The notes: generated by a model from the sequence alone, not told the origin. A stretch of 64,000 nucleotides of DNA from Bryobacteraceae bacterium (GCA_026002855.1 BPGD01000001.1:3294001-3358000); one strand, 5' to 3'. Positions 15,940-25,838 are shown, numbered from the stretch's first letter. Program-made: numbers and translations.

Positions 15940-18900
15940 CTACATCGGCAACATCGCCGTCCCGGAGATCGTGCCGTCGGGAGTGTTTCCGCTTGTGCCC
16001 GATTACCCGCTCGAGGTGCGCCGCGACCATGAGGTCGCCGTGCACCAGTTCGGCAGCGGCAATGCCAAGATCGAACAACGCATGCTGGTCGGCACCGGCG
16101 CGCGGCGCTTCACCATCCGTAAGCAATGGCTGCGCGACGCCGAGCGCATCGCCCTGCGCAACTTCTGGGAATCGAAGTACGGACCGTACGGCGCTTTCAC
16201 CTACAACGCTCCGAACGAGAGTGGAATCGGGACGACCCCCGTTGTTTGCCGCTTCGCCAACGAGCCGCTCTCCTGGGAGATGGTCGCCGACTGGGCCTGC
16301 TCGCTCGGCGTGACGCTCATTGAAATCCCGCAGGCGACGCCCTCCTACCCGCTCAACCAGACCGTCAACCGTTTCCCGCCCGCCGCGCTCCAGACGGCGC
16401 TGCTGTCGCAGGTCCAGGCAATCATCCCGCTTGTCTGCATCCAGCCGCTTGCGCCTGGCCACCCGGCGATCTATGTCTCCGACCGCCGCTGTACTGTGGG
16501 TGGGCAGCTCTACCAGGCGCGCCTCGTTGAGTTCGACGGCATCTCGCAATCCATCGGCAATGAGTCCGACGATGCCCAGTTCACCTTCGGCAACGCCGAC
16601 CGCGTGATGCGTGACTTGGCTAACGACGTCGACCTGTTCCGCGCCGAGATCGCCTTCAGCCTGTTCCACGTCGGCGCCGGGATCAAGCTCGACCTGTGGA
16701 AGGGTAACATCGTCCACTGGACCTGCGACTCGGGGCCCGAGTTCCGAGTCACTGCCGCCGACGGCCTCTACGAACTGAACCTCCCCTACCCCACGCGCAA
16801 GATCTCCCGCACCTGCTGGAAGGCGTTCAACTCGCAGGCCTGCCCGTTTGCCGAGCACGGCGCGCTCGATCTGGTCCACTTCCCCGAGGCCGACCCCACC
16901 CGCTGCGACAAGGGCTTCGACACCCCGAACGGCTGCCGAGCCCACGGCATGAACGACTACTACGGCGGCATCATGGCCAAGCCGCAGGGCGTGCGCATCA
17001 AGGGCAACTCAACCGGCGTGTGGGGCTTCGGCCGCTCGACCCTCACCTCCGTCTCGCTGGTCGCCGACTCGATCTACGATCAGGTCCTGCCGGAGATCTA
17101 CACGGATTCGGCCATGCCCGTGAACTGCAAGATCGCCTCGGGCCGCGACGAGAGTGACTTCTACGCCGCCGTGGGCATTGTGGGCGAAGGGCCCCTGGGC
17201 GCTTACGGCACCGGCCACAAGCTCGACGGGCAGTATCATCACGGCTACCCGGGTTCGCTCGGCCTGATGACCAGCTTGGGGCCCGATCCGAATCCAACGA
17301 CATTCGGCATGGACACCGACGCCGGCCCGGAGCGCGCGGCCGGCACGGCGTTCCTCATGATCCGGCGCTCGGACGCCAAGGGATTGCAGCTCTCGCGCCT
17401 GAGCGAGCACGCCATGGAGGCCGTGGTCGCCCAGGGCCTCAGCGGCTGGGTGTGGACCTCGCCCGGCGTGCGCGTCTACGGGCCACCGCTGACCAACCCC
17501 ATCTGGATCGCGGTCAACATGCTCCTGCGCGCCCGAGGCCTGCGCCTGGGTGCGGGCGCCACCACCGAGCAACTGGACTTCGCGGAGACCCTGTTTGACG
17601 TGGATGCGGCGATCGCGGCGGCGGCGATCTGTGACGAGCAAGTGTCGAAGCTGGTCGGCACAGGCACGGAGACCCAGTGCAAGTTCCGCGGCGTGCTTCA
17701 GGAAGAGAAGCCGCTCCGCGACTGGCTCCAGGAAGTCTTGATGAACTGCCTGGGCTATTACACCTTCGCCAACGGCAAGATCAAGCTCGGCGTGCGCGTG
17801 AATTCCTCAGCGGTCGAGGCGTTCACCGAAGGCAACATCCTGTTCCGCAGCCTGCAACTCGCTCCGCTCAGGCCTGCCTTCAACCATCTGACTGCCAACT
17901 TCGCCGACGAGGACTTCGAGTTCGTCGCCAACTCCATCTCGCTTTACGACATCGACCACGCGACGCTCATTGGCGGCGGCGCGGGTCCGCTGTTCCTGAA
18001 GTCCACCGTGAATCTCTCCGGCACGGCGTCGAAGTCGCAAGCCGCGCGGATCATCACCGTGCGGCTGCGCGAGGAACTGGGCGGCATCACGCCGGGGGAG
18101 TGGAAGAAGGCGCGCCAGATCAGTTTCGGCACAACGGTGCTTGCCTTGAACACCGAACCGGGCATGGTCTGCTCGATGACCCATCGGGACATGCCCGGCG
18201 GCGTGGGAGAGTTCCGTGTGACAGGCTGGCGGTTGAACCGCGACTACTCGATCGACATCCAGGGCCGCACGACCACGGACTCGATGTACGACCTGATCTC
18301 CGGCCCGAAGCCCGCCGACGTCGTGCCCGAGCCGCCCACTGAGGAAGTGCTCATCGACACGGGCGTCCCTGGTGTACTGAACGGTATCCCTCGCCTGGGT
18401 GACTATGGCACCTTCGCGCTCGACGACATGTCGGTCGCACCTGACGCCTCCGGCAACGCCAACATCGTCGGTGCACACGAGATCACGCTGGCGCTCTACT
18501 ACGTGGACGAACTCGCCACCGATCTCTGGGCGTCCATCGACACGGCCCTCGACGCCACGACCGACTCGGCCACCGTGGTCTGCACCGTCAATCCCGCCAC
18601 GGAGAGAGTCTTCCGCGTAGGCGACTTCGTGGTCTTCAACGACGAGTCGGCCGACCCGGCGAACCCTGGCCGGCGCTCCTACGAGTGCGCGCAGATCACC
18701 GGTCCGGGCGTGCCCGGGGACGTTGTACCGAGCGGCGAGTTCCACCTGCAACGGGCATACCCGGGCGTCCCCGAGGGCCAGGCGACTTTCGGCACGCTCC
18801 GCTGCGCCCATCTCGCCGGCATGCGCTTCTACAAGCTCGACCAGAAGACGTTCACCTTCAGCGTCCGCAAGGGATTCTTCCGCACGCCGGATCTGCCCGC

Positions 18901-19684
18901 AAGGATCGAGGCGAAGCTGCCAAGCGCCTGCATCGTGGCGGCGCTGGCCGGCGTGGCCAACCACTTCGGCTACGGGCCCTTCACCGTCTTCCCGCTCTCG
19001 CGGCACAACGAGCCTTACATGCCCGGCCTGCGCACCTGCAACGGCGGCGCCTATACTTTCCAGGTGCCCGGCCCGCTCACGGTGCAGGAGAACGTCGTCA
19101 TTCCGCTGAAGGTCCAGGACACTGCCTCAATCCGCTGCATCTATGCTTACCTGCAGCAAGGCACGACCGATGGCCAATCCGCGTTCCTCGTGAAGATCAG
19201 CCGCGATGGCGGCGCGACATGGGAGCCGCTTGAGTACATGGGCATCGCGCAGGCACTGCCGGACGCCTACAAGAACACCTACGACTTCCTCGTGAACAAC
19301 GAAGGCTACGGCCCGCCCGCCACGCGCCGCCTTCCGTACGCCGACTACGGCTTGGTGCTGATGACCGACGTCACCGCGAGTCCCGACCCGCAGACCCTCC
19401 AGACTGCCTCCTACGGCGCGAACTGGCTCGGCCTTGTAGCCGGCAGCTTCGTCTTCCTCGATCCCGGCGGAGCGAACGAGGAGTACGTCCGCGTGATGAA
19501 CGTCGATGCAGAGAATCAGTCGTTTCAGGCGATCGTGACCAAAGACCACGCCGCCGGTGAGCGCATCCGGCCCACCATCTGGCCGACGCCGGTGCTCAAC
19601 GAGGGCGACGATCTGGCGTTCGACATCCTGGCCGTCGCTTCGCCGGATCCGGGTTCGGATCTCACTGTGGTGCTCCAAACCTGA
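15932..19684 (+). CDS. Tail-tip hub protein, gpL-like plus gpJ-like fusion
   Basis: 1250 residues from a TTG start that overlaps the previous stop. Residues 1 to about 135 are gpM/DUF2460-like. Residues about 160-350 resemble the DUF2163/gpL group and contain C295, C304, C325 and C335 spaced x8, x20, x9, followed by GCRAHGMNDYYGGIMAKP. Four cysteines in this place hold a 4Fe-4S cluster in lambda gpL, so the same is likely here. The remaining roughly 850 residues look like a gpJ-type central hub with fibronectin-like beta domains near the C-terminus. The fusion would form the tail tip that contacts the host surface. Confidence 0.75.
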   Translation: MPDYIGNIAVPEIVPSGVFPLVPDYPLEVRRDHEVAVHQFGSGNAKIEQRMLVGTGARRFTIRKQWLRDAERIALRNFWESKYGPYGAFTYNAPNESGIGTTPVVCRFANEPLSWEMVADWACSLGVTLIEIPQATPSYPLNQTVNRFPPAALQTALLSQVQAIIPLVCIQPLAPGHPAIYVSDRRCTVGGQLYQARLVEFDGISQSIGNESDDAQFTFGNADRVMRDLANDVDLFRAEIAFSLFHVGAGIKLDLWKGNIVHWTCDSGPEFRVTAADGLYELNLPYPTRKISRTCWKAFNSQACPFAEHGALDLVHFPEADPTRCDKGFDTPNGCRAHGMNDYYGGIMAKPQGVRIKGNSTGVWGFGRSTLTSVSLVADSIYDQVLPEIYTDSAMPVNCKIASGRDESDFYAAVGIVGEGPLGAYGTGHKLDGQYHHGYPGSLGLMTSLGPDPNPTTFGMDTDAGPERAAGTAFLMIRRSDAKGLQLSRLSEHAMEAVVAQGLSGWVWTSPGVRVYGPPLTNPIWIAVNMLLRARGLRLGAGATTEQLDFAETLFDVDAAIAAAAICDEQVSKLVGTGTETQCKFRGVLQEEKPLRDWLQEVLMNCLGYYTFANGKIKLGVRVNSSAVEAFTEGNILFRSLQLAPLRPAFNHLTANFADEDFEFVANSISLYDIDHATLIGGGAGPLFLKSTVNLSGTASKSQAARIITVRLREELGGITPGEWKKARQISFGTTVLALNTEPGMVCSMTHRDMPGGVGEFRVTGWRLNRDYSIDIQGRTTTDSMYDLISGPKPADVVPEPPTEEVLIDTGVPGVLNGIPRLGDYGTFALDDMSVAPDASGNANIVGAHEITLALYYVDELATDLWASIDTALDATTDSATVVCTVNPATERVFRVGDFVVFNDESADPANPGRRSYECAQITGPGVPGDVVPSGEFHLQRAYPGVPEGQATFGTLRCAHLAGMRFYKLDQKTFTFSVRKGFFRTPDLPARIEAKLPSACIVAALAGVANHFGYGPFTVFPLSRHNEPYMPGLRTCNGGAYTFQVPGPLTVQENVVIPLKVQDTASIRCIYAYLQQGTTDGQSAFLVKISRDGGATWEPLEYMGIAQALPDAYKNTYDFLVNNEGYGPPATRRLPYADYGLVLMTDVTASPDPQTLQTASYGANWLGLVAGSFVFLDPGGANEEYVRVMNVDAENQSFQAIVTKDHAAGERIRPTIWPTPVLNEGDDLAFDILAVASPDPGSDLTVVLQT

Positions 19685-19690
19685 AGGTGC

Positions 19691-19894
19691 TCAGTCTCGG
19701 CTCTCTTCGATGGCTTCGAGGACCTGCTTGATGATCTTGGGATGGAGCACGACGCCAGAGTGGAACGGCACCACAACCCGGCGCGTACCCTTCAGATAAA
19801 TGCGGTGGCTGCCTTTCGACCGTAGCAGAGCGAAACCGGCATCGAGCAGCGCCTTCTCAGCCTCCGCAGCTGTCCAGCGCGGCAGTTTAGGCAT
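19691..19894 (-). CDS. hicA: HicA toxin
   Basis: A small mRNA interferase of about 67 residues. It has the family pattern WTAAEAEKALLDAGFALLRSKGSHRIYL with the catalytic His in GSHRIY, then VPFHSGVVLHPKIIKQVLEAIE. The start at 19894 (MPKLPRW) is preferred and overlaps the end of hicB by 8 bases, so toxin translation depends on antitoxin translation. The order is hicB then hicA on the minus strand, antisense to the phage tail genes. It could stabilise the element or defend it. Confidence 0.9.
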   Translation of the reverse strand: MPKLPRWTAAEAEKALLDAGFALLRSKGSHRIYLKGTRRVVVPFHSGVVLHPKIIKQVLEAIEESRD

Positions 19895-20108
19895 TGACCT
19901 CAACGGCTGTGGTCAGAATCTCCTGGCTCAACAGCACATCACGCTCATCAGGCGGGAGCGTCTCCAGGTACAGTTCGATCGCCTCGCGGATGTTGGCCAA
20001 GGCATCCTCAAGGCTCGCTCCTTGGGACTGGCAGCCCTTCAGCTCCGGGCACCAGGCGTAGTAGCCGTGCGCGTCTTTTTCGATGATCACGCTCGCCTTT
20101 CGCGCCAT
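19887..20108 (-). CDS. hicB: HicB antitoxin
   Basis: 73 residues with the degenerate RNase-H-like HicB fold: VIIEKDAHGYYAWCPELKGCQSQGASLEDALANIREAIELYLE. It neutralises the HicA toxin encoded just downstream. No C-terminal DNA-binding extension is visible (it ends ILTTAVEVNA), so autorepression would need another route. The 43-bp gap to the tail gene at 20152 must hold both its promoter and the ribosome site of the phage gene. Confidence 0.9.
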   Translation of the reverse strand: MARKASVIIEKDAHGYYAWCPELKGCQSQGASLEDALANIREAIELYLETLPPDERDVLLSQEILTTAVEVNA

Positions 20109-20151
20109 GACTCAAGTGTACCGTCTGCCGAACTTGCACGGGTAGCGGCTC

Positions 20152-23100
20152 ATGCCGACTGAACCACTCTTCCTCTTCGCCCCCCGCCGCACGATCCAAC
20201 TTCAGGGCTTCTCCGGCCGTGCTGCCACCACCACGCTCCACGACGCCACCGAGACCGGCTTCCAGATCTCGGGCATCTTCCAGGCAGCCGAGGACTTCGC
20301 CAATGTCCAGCTCTTCTCGGCCGACGACTACTTCAACCACCTGCGTGTGAAGCCGCTGCCGATGACGGATCTCTCCGGGCTGACCCTCCAGTACGACATG
20401 GAGATCTTGCCGGTCAACGGCGAAGAGGGCAACGTCCGGCCAGACTGCGTCCGCTACGCCTCGGTCGGGTGGGACAAGCTCACGATCACCACCGGCGCGG
20501 GCGACATCTACGAAGTCCCGGTGATGGCTCACGCTCAAGTGCTCTCGGGCACCGTTACGCCTGGAGAATTCGAGTTTGCGCTGGCCGACCGCGATGAAGC
20601 GAGCCTGGACGATCTCCTCATTGGCAAGCCTACGCCCGCCCTCACAGACAAGGTCTACGTCTATTTCATGGGCACGCGCTGGTCTTGCTCCTCAGCCGAG
20701 GCGATCGCCTTCTGCGATCTCGAGACGGTTCTCACCCAGGACATCGGCAATCCAGATAATCCATCCACCGATCAAGCCATCTGGTGGCAGGGCGATCCGT
20801 ATTTCTATCACAACTTCTTCGTCAACAATGCCACCGTGGCGGTGCCGGAGCGCCTCTTTGCTAGCGCCGCCGAGATCGCTCAGTTCTTCGCTGACTGGTT
20901 CAACAACCAGCCTGGCATCAATGATCTCGTCTCGTGCTCCGCCGCGGGCAACGTCGTGACTGTGACGCTCAAGCCTGGCGTCGCCGGCCCTGTCGTCGTC
21001 TGGTCGAACAGCGGCTCGGCACCAGCCACGCTGAGCCGATTCGTGCCGGGCGTTTACACGACGCGCGTGGCGTCGTCGGCCGAGATCAGAGCGGGTGATT
21101 ACGTCGGGCTCGACATCGGCGGAGGCGGAGATGAGGTCGTGAAGGTGCTCTCGGTCGCCAGCGGCAGCTTCACAGCCTATTTCACCGATCGGCATACGGT
21201 CGGCACGGTCTGTCGCGTGCTGCCGCGTGCCAGGCATTTCGGGCGCGTGCTCAGGAGCCGCATGGTAGACGCGCCGCAGCCAGATTACGGCGAGCAGCCC
21301 AGCAGTTTCGCCGTTGAGCAGTTCGGCACGAGCGACAATTCTGCAAGACTACGAATCCAGCTGGCAGGTCCGCTCGGCGAGTACGGGCGCGACGCCAACG
21401 GCATGCCCGTGCGCGTTTCAGTCGATCCAGACAATCAGATCGTTGGTCTCGAGGACGGCTCGACAGTCCTCGCCACCGCCCTTGCGGGCGCGAGCAATGA
21501 CCGCATCTATCGCTTCACCTTCCCTTATGCCATGCTCTCCGGCTACCGGAACGGAGACCGCAACGCGCTTGTGTCCGTTCCCTCGAGCGACATCGTGAAG
21601 GTCCACCTCACCTTTGCGCCACGCTTTGAAGGTGTCGAGGCGGGTCTGCGCGAAGGCGGGCTTCTCAAAGAAGGCGTGACCGCGTCGCCGCCGGGTACGG
21701 AGGAGGAATGGCATCTGACCCACGCCGACGAGATGCTCGCGGGCCGCAAGTACTACGTCGGTACGCCCGCCGTGGAGGAACGCATCTCCTGCCTCGCCAA
21801 CTTCGGCCTCGTGAAGCCGGACCCCGATGATCCTGCAACATGGCACTACCGCCTGCTGGTCCGCCGCGGCGAGGACTCTTCTGCGCCGCAGGCTTGGCCG
21901 CCTGGCACGCGCATCCAGCGCATCTCGACCATCACCGGCACACGCTCGGACATCGAGTGGCAGGTGAAGATCTCGAATCTCACCGTCACCGGCGACCGCA
22001 CACTGAAGGTCGGCGGCGATGCGCCGCGCATCGAAGAATCCGATGGCCGCTGCCGGTACGAAGGCTTCTGGGAGAACTACGCCTACGGCGCAGGCTGGCC
22101 GACGCAGTGGTGGTCGCTCGGCCACGCCAAACGCTGCGCACCAAACGACGCCCAGGATCGGCGCGTAGTCACCATCCGCTACTCATACACGCGCGAGCAC
22201 GATCTCTACCTCGGCACCTGGCTCGGCCGTGACGCGGGCCGGATCGAGGTCACGATCGACGGCGGCGCGCCCGTCATCCACGATCTGTATCTCAACGACT
22301 ACAACGGCCTCGCGGCGATGAAGAAACTCGCCGCCGCACTGCCTGGCGGGACGCACACGGTCGATATCCGCGCGCTGTTCTCGAAGCACCCGGCAAGCAA
22401 CGGGTACTACTTCTACTTCGACTACCTGTGGCCCTTGGAACCTCAGGACCCGCCCGACCCTCCGAAGGTCTATCCCGATGTCTCCGCGGCCATCGACTTC
22501 GACACCGATCACGGCTACAAGAAGCCGCCAGCCTGGCATGTCTGGCACCTCAGGCAGCTCGGCTTCCTGGGCCACGCCGACGTCTACATGGGCGTCTTCT
22601 GGAACAATAAGCGCCGCCGCGTCGGGGCCACCTACCCGAACTGCACCGTGAGCATCGGCGCATGGGAGCCGGATGAACCGTTGTGGATCAATCTCTCCGG
22701 CACCACGCTCTACTTCTCGCCAGGCGCGGGCCTCGCGGTAGAGGACATCGCCGCGCATCTGCGCGCGATGATCAACGTCACTTTCCCTGGCATCTGGTGC
22801 ACGAGCGACGGCAACTCGGTCCACATCCGCTCCCGCGCGCCGAGCTACACCTTCACCATCTCGGCCAGCCCGCAGTTGAGCATCTCGCAGGGCGCGCCGG
22901 CGCTGAACCAGACCGGCGCTGAGGGCGACTGGGAGATGATCGACACCATCTCGCCTGTTATGACTCACGGCGCACGGAACTGGATCCGCGATCTGGCGCG
23001 AGAGTTCAAGCAGGCTGGCATCCCGGCGAGCTTCGCCTTCTCGATGGAGTGCTACCGCCCGCCAATGGCGATGGCCGCGCGCTACTGGGACGGCGAGGCG

Positions 23101-23976
23101 GTCTTCCTGCCCATCCCTTCGCACCAGATGCACTTCGGCCCACGGGTGCGGAACTACCTCAAGCAGATGTACAAGGAGTGCGCTGACGAAATCGCAGCCG
23201 CAGGCCTGCCTATCGTGCTCCAGTTTGGCGAGACGCAATGGTGGTACTTCCCGAACGCCTCCGGCATGCCGTTCTACGACGACGACACGAAGGCGGCGTT
23301 CCAGGCCCGCTACGGGCGGCCCTTGCACCGGTTCCTGGCCAACACCGATTCGCCCAACGACGACATCCAGACGGCCAACTTCCTGCGCGATCGCATCTGG
23401 GAGTACTGCGCCGAAGTCATCAGCTACGTTCGGCGATTCCATCCCTCGGCGGTGTTCGAGTGCCTCTGGCCGCTCGACGCCAACCAGGGCAAGCCCGCGC
23501 CGGACCCGGCCTTCCGCGCTCTGAACTTTCACGTCAACTTGCCCCACGAATGGAAGACTTCCGGATACGGCGTGAAGTACTTCCGTGCGGAGGGTTTCGA
23601 TTACGACGTCTGGCAGAAGAACGCCCCGCTTATGCGTCAGACGCTCGAGTTTCCGCTGAAGCTCGGCCGCCCGGCGTCCGAGTGCATGTACTCTGCCGGC
23701 ATCTACGGCCCACCCGACCCGCCGGTGCGCGAGGCCTACGGCATGTGGCGCAATCGCGGGTTGTATTCCTTCTGCGTCTGGGCGTTCGACCAGTTCTGCC
23801 TGAACTCTCGGGCCTTGCCGCTGGAAGTGCCCGCGCAGTCCACGGCGACGCTTGTCTCCTATCGCCGGCCCCGCGCCGCGCGCTCGCCGGAAGCGCCCGT
23901 CGCCGTGGCCTATGCGCCTGAGGCCAGCAGCCGCATGAACACGTTCCGATTGAATGCGAGGAGGTTGAACGGATGA
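20152..23976 (+). CDS. Large tail protein with C-terminal TIM-barrel glycosidase-like domain
   Basis: 1274 residues in the tail operon, between the hub and the fibre. The N-terminal two thirds are beta-rich domains. Residues from about 928 (MIDTISPVMTHGARNWIRDLAREFKQAG) to about 1225 look like a TIM-barrel sugar-acting domain: FAFSMECYRPP, LPIVLQFGETQWWYFP with a candidate Glu, a Trp-rich WPLDANQG strand, and GLYSFCVWAFDQF near the end. A glycan-cleaving or glycan-binding role at the host surface is the natural inference. I cannot name the family with certainty. Coupled by ATGA to the next gene. Confidence 0.6.
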   Translation: MPTEPLFLFAPRRTIQLQGFSGRAATTTLHDATETGFQISGIFQAAEDFANVQLFSADDYFNHLRVKPLPMTDLSGLTLQYDMEILPVNGEEGNVRPDCVRYASVGWDKLTITTGAGDIYEVPVMAHAQVLSGTVTPGEFEFALADRDEASLDDLLIGKPTPALTDKVYVYFMGTRWSCSSAEAIAFCDLETVLTQDIGNPDNPSTDQAIWWQGDPYFYHNFFVNNATVAVPERLFASAAEIAQFFADWFNNQPGINDLVSCSAAGNVVTVTLKPGVAGPVVVWSNSGSAPATLSRFVPGVYTTRVASSAEIRAGDYVGLDIGGGGDEVVKVLSVASGSFTAYFTDRHTVGTVCRVLPRARHFGRVLRSRMVDAPQPDYGEQPSSFAVEQFGTSDNSARLRIQLAGPLGEYGRDANGMPVRVSVDPDNQIVGLEDGSTVLATALAGASNDRIYRFTFPYAMLSGYRNGDRNALVSVPSSDIVKVHLTFAPRFEGVEAGLREGGLLKEGVTASPPGTEEEWHLTHADEMLAGRKYYVGTPAVEERISCLANFGLVKPDPDDPATWHYRLLVRRGEDSSAPQAWPPGTRIQRISTITGTRSDIEWQVKISNLTVTGDRTLKVGGDAPRIEESDGRCRYEGFWENYAYGAGWPTQWWSLGHAKRCAPNDAQDRRVVTIRYSYTREHDLYLGTWLGRDAGRIEVTIDGGAPVIHDLYLNDYNGLAAMKKLAAALPGGTHTVDIRALFSKHPASNGYYFYFDYLWPLEPQDPPDPPKVYPDVSAAIDFDTDHGYKKPPAWHVWHLRQLGFLGHADVYMGVFWNNKRRRVGATYPNCTVSIGAWEPDEPLWINLSGTTLYFSPGAGLAVEDIAAHLRAMINVTFPGIWCTSDGNSVHIRSRAPSYTFTISASPQLSISQGAPALNQTGAEGDWEMIDTISPVMTHGARNWIRDLAREFKQAGIPASFAFSMECYRPPMAMAARYWDGEAVFLPIPSHQMHFGPRVRNYLKQMYKECADEIAAAGLPIVLQFGETQWWYFPNASGMPFYDDDTKAAFQARYGRPLHRFLANTDSPNDDIQTANFLRDRIWEYCAEVISYVRRFHPSAVFECLWPLDANQGKPAPDPAFRALNFHVNLPHEWKTSGYGVKYFRAEGFDYDVWQKNAPLMRQTLEFPLKLGRPASECMYSAGIYGPPDPPVREAYGMWRNRGLYSFCVWAFDQFCLNSRALPLEVPAQSTATLVSYRRPRAARSPEAPVAVAYAPEASSRMNTFRLNARRLNG

Positions 23977-25838
23977 GCAACTACCCGAACGCGATCGACG
24001 ACGCATCAAGCCTTTACTCAGCCGCCGATGCCTTCTCGGCGAAGCCACTTGAGACGATCACCACGATGCCGGTCTACGCCGGCGACACGACCATCAGCGT
24101 CGAGTCCACGGGCGTCGGCTTTCCCGACGAGTACGGCATCCTCTCGATCGACGACGAGTTGATCGTTTACACAGGCAAATCCGCCACGCAGTTCACCGGC
24201 TGCCAACGCGGCGCGTTCGGCACCGTTGCCGCGCAGCACACCTCCGGCGCGACCGTGCGCGCCAACATGGTCTCGGCCTACATCAAGGCGCTTCAGGAAG
24301 CCGTCATCGCCATCGAGCAGGAACTCGGGGTCTCGTCCAGCCGTAACTACGTGCGCAAGGACGGCCCGGTGACGATCACCGGCTCGAAGACCTTCGTCGA
24401 CGGTGCGGAGTTCGGATCGGGCAACAAAGCTGACACGGGCCTGGTGCGCCTGCCCAACACAGGCGCGATCAAGTGGCGCAAGGCCGATGGCTCTGGTGAC
24501 CTGGGCCTGAACTTGAACGCCAATGACCATCTGGTCTCGGACGCGATCATCGATTTCGCGCCCGGGCAGACCTTCGGCGCGTTCTCCTATCCAGACGCCG
24601 GTTACGGCACCAAGGGAATCGTGCAGGTCGACCCAGTTGGAGGACTTGCCATTGAATCGGGTGTGCTGTCGACGGCCCCGTCGGGGGCCTCGCCCGGCAC
24701 GTATCCGAAGGTCACCGTTGACGCCAAAGGCCGCGTGACCGCTGGCGCGAACCTCGCGGCGAGCGACCTGCCCACTCACACACACACGGCCGCGGACATC
24801 GTCAGCGGCGAGCTCCCGCACAAGGTCCAGAAGGACGGCACCGACGTCGGGACGCGCCGTGCGCTCAACCTGGTCCAGGGCACGCGCGTCTCTCTTGCTG
24901 CCGCCGACGACCCCGCCAACGACCGTGTCAGCGTGACCATCAGCGCAAGTCCGCCCGAGGCCGGTGAAGTCACCAACGCCCTTGGTTACGTCCCGGCCAA
25001 CCGCGCGGGCGACCACTTCACCGGCCCCATCGACTGCGGCCCGCACCAAACCATCGGCGGCTCGCTCGAAAACATGGCGAAGCACTCCGAGGATTTCGCC
25101 GCGGCCACCTGGGACAAGAACGGCGGCTCCTGCTCGATCACCTCGAACGCCGTCATAGCGCCAGATGGGAACCAGACCGCCGACGTCATCACGGCCGTAA
25201 CCGACACGCCCGTGATTCAACAGCAGATCGCCGGGCTCACCGACAGCGGCGCCTACACCTTCTACATCTGGGCGCGCGTCGCATCTGGAACCCGCAAGGT
25301 GTCGATTGCCATCGTCGACAACCCGTACGCAGCATACCTCGCCGGCCCGACCCAGATCACGCTCACGACCTCCTGGCAGCGTTTCAAGATCACAGGAACG
25401 CTTGCGAGCGGCCAAACCGGCCTCTGGATCGTCGTCCGCCAGTTCGCCAGTAACGGCGACGACTGGACCACCGGCGACATCCACCTCTGGGGCGCCTGCC
25501 TCCAGCAAGGCAACGACCCACAGAAAGCCTACGCCCGCACCTGGGCCTCGCAAACGCCGCACATCGCCTCCGGCCTCGCCGCCGGACCCACCATCATCGC
25601 CACCGACAACACCACCTCACCCCTCAAGATCCACGGTCCCGGCTCTAACCTCGCCGACAGCACGCTGCTCGAGCTCACCGCCAACGGCGAACTCATCCTC
25701 GCTGGCGGCTCCGGCAACGGCTACCGCTTCGCCGAACTCGGCCCCGCCAACAACCCCTCCGGCTGGGCAGGTGTGCTGAAAGTGAAGACACCTGCCGGCG
25801 CCACGCTCGGCTACATCCTGCTCCACGCAACCCCGTGA
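23973..25838 (+). CDS. Tail fibre protein
   Basis: 621 residues, Gly/Thr/Ala-rich, with fibre-like repeats including TYPKVTVDAKGRVTAG and THTHTAADIVSGELP, both common in receptor-binding fibres. The N-terminal part (PVYAGDTTISVESTGVGFPDEYGILSIDDELIVYTGKSATQFTGCQRGAFGT) is a beta domain found in phage adhesins. The region around residues 370-520 looks like a carbohydrate-binding beta-sandwich (WDKNGGSCSITSNAVIAPDG, GAYTFYIWARV). It is the last recognisable phage gene on the right; the start overlaps the previous stop. Confidence 0.8.
   Translation: MSNYPNAIDDASSLYSAADAFSAKPLETITTMPVYAGDTTISVESTGVGFPDEYGILSIDDELIVYTGKSATQFTGCQRGAFGTVAAQHTSGATVRANMVSAYIKALQEAVIAIEQELGVSSSRNYVRKDGPVTITGSKTFVDGAEFGSGNKADTGLVRLPNTGAIKWRKADGSGDLGLNLNANDHLVSDAIIDFAPGQTFGAFSYPDAGYGTKGIVQVDPVGGLAIESGVLSTAPSGASPGTYPKVTVDAKGRVTAGANLAASDLPTHTHTAADIVSGELPHKVQKDGTDVGTRRALNLVQGTRVSLAAADDPANDRVSVTISASPPEAGEVTNALGYVPANRAGDHFTGPIDCGPHQTIGGSLENMAKHSEDFAAATWDKNGGSCSITSNAVIAPDGNQTADVITAVTDTPVIQQQIAGLTDSGAYTFYIWARVASGTRKVSIAIVDNPYAAYLAGPTQITLTTSWQRFKITGTLASGQTGLWIVVRQFASNGDDWTTGDIHLWGACLQQGNDPQKAYARTWASQTPHIASGLAAGPTIIATDNTTSPLKIHGPGSNLADSTLLELTANGELILAGGSGNGYRFAELGPANNPSGWAGVLKVKTPAGATLGYILLHATP

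Larger units (their letters stand above)
1..25838 (+). mobile_element. Prophage remnant of a long-tailed, non-contractile phage, left end outside the window
   Basis: Gene order is that of a siphovirus late operon: HTH packaging-type gene, capsid, head completion, tail tube, frameshifted tail chaperone, tape measure, tail-tip hub and fibre. Large terminase, portal, protease and decoration genes are absent. Their expected place is taken by an IS481 element, a broken Cys-rich gene and a host-type VWA gene (2626-6851). No contractile sheath gene is recognisable. The set could therefore be a decayed prophage, or less likely a domesticated tail particle. The integration module may be the serine recombinase/DUF2924 block at 48-50.6 kb, but that link is inference from co-occurring families. 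Confidence 0.8.

Noticed and set aside
14780-16945. 721-codon minus-strand open frame across tape measure and tail-tip genes
   Set aside because: It is antisense to well-supported phage genes and has no recognisable domain; long antisense frames are expected in DNA of this GC content.
22183-25562. 621- and 514-codon minus-strand frames under the tail protein and fibre genes
   Set aside because: Composition is dominated by Arg, Gly, Val and Asp as expected for the reverse of GC-rich coding DNA; no start signals or domains.
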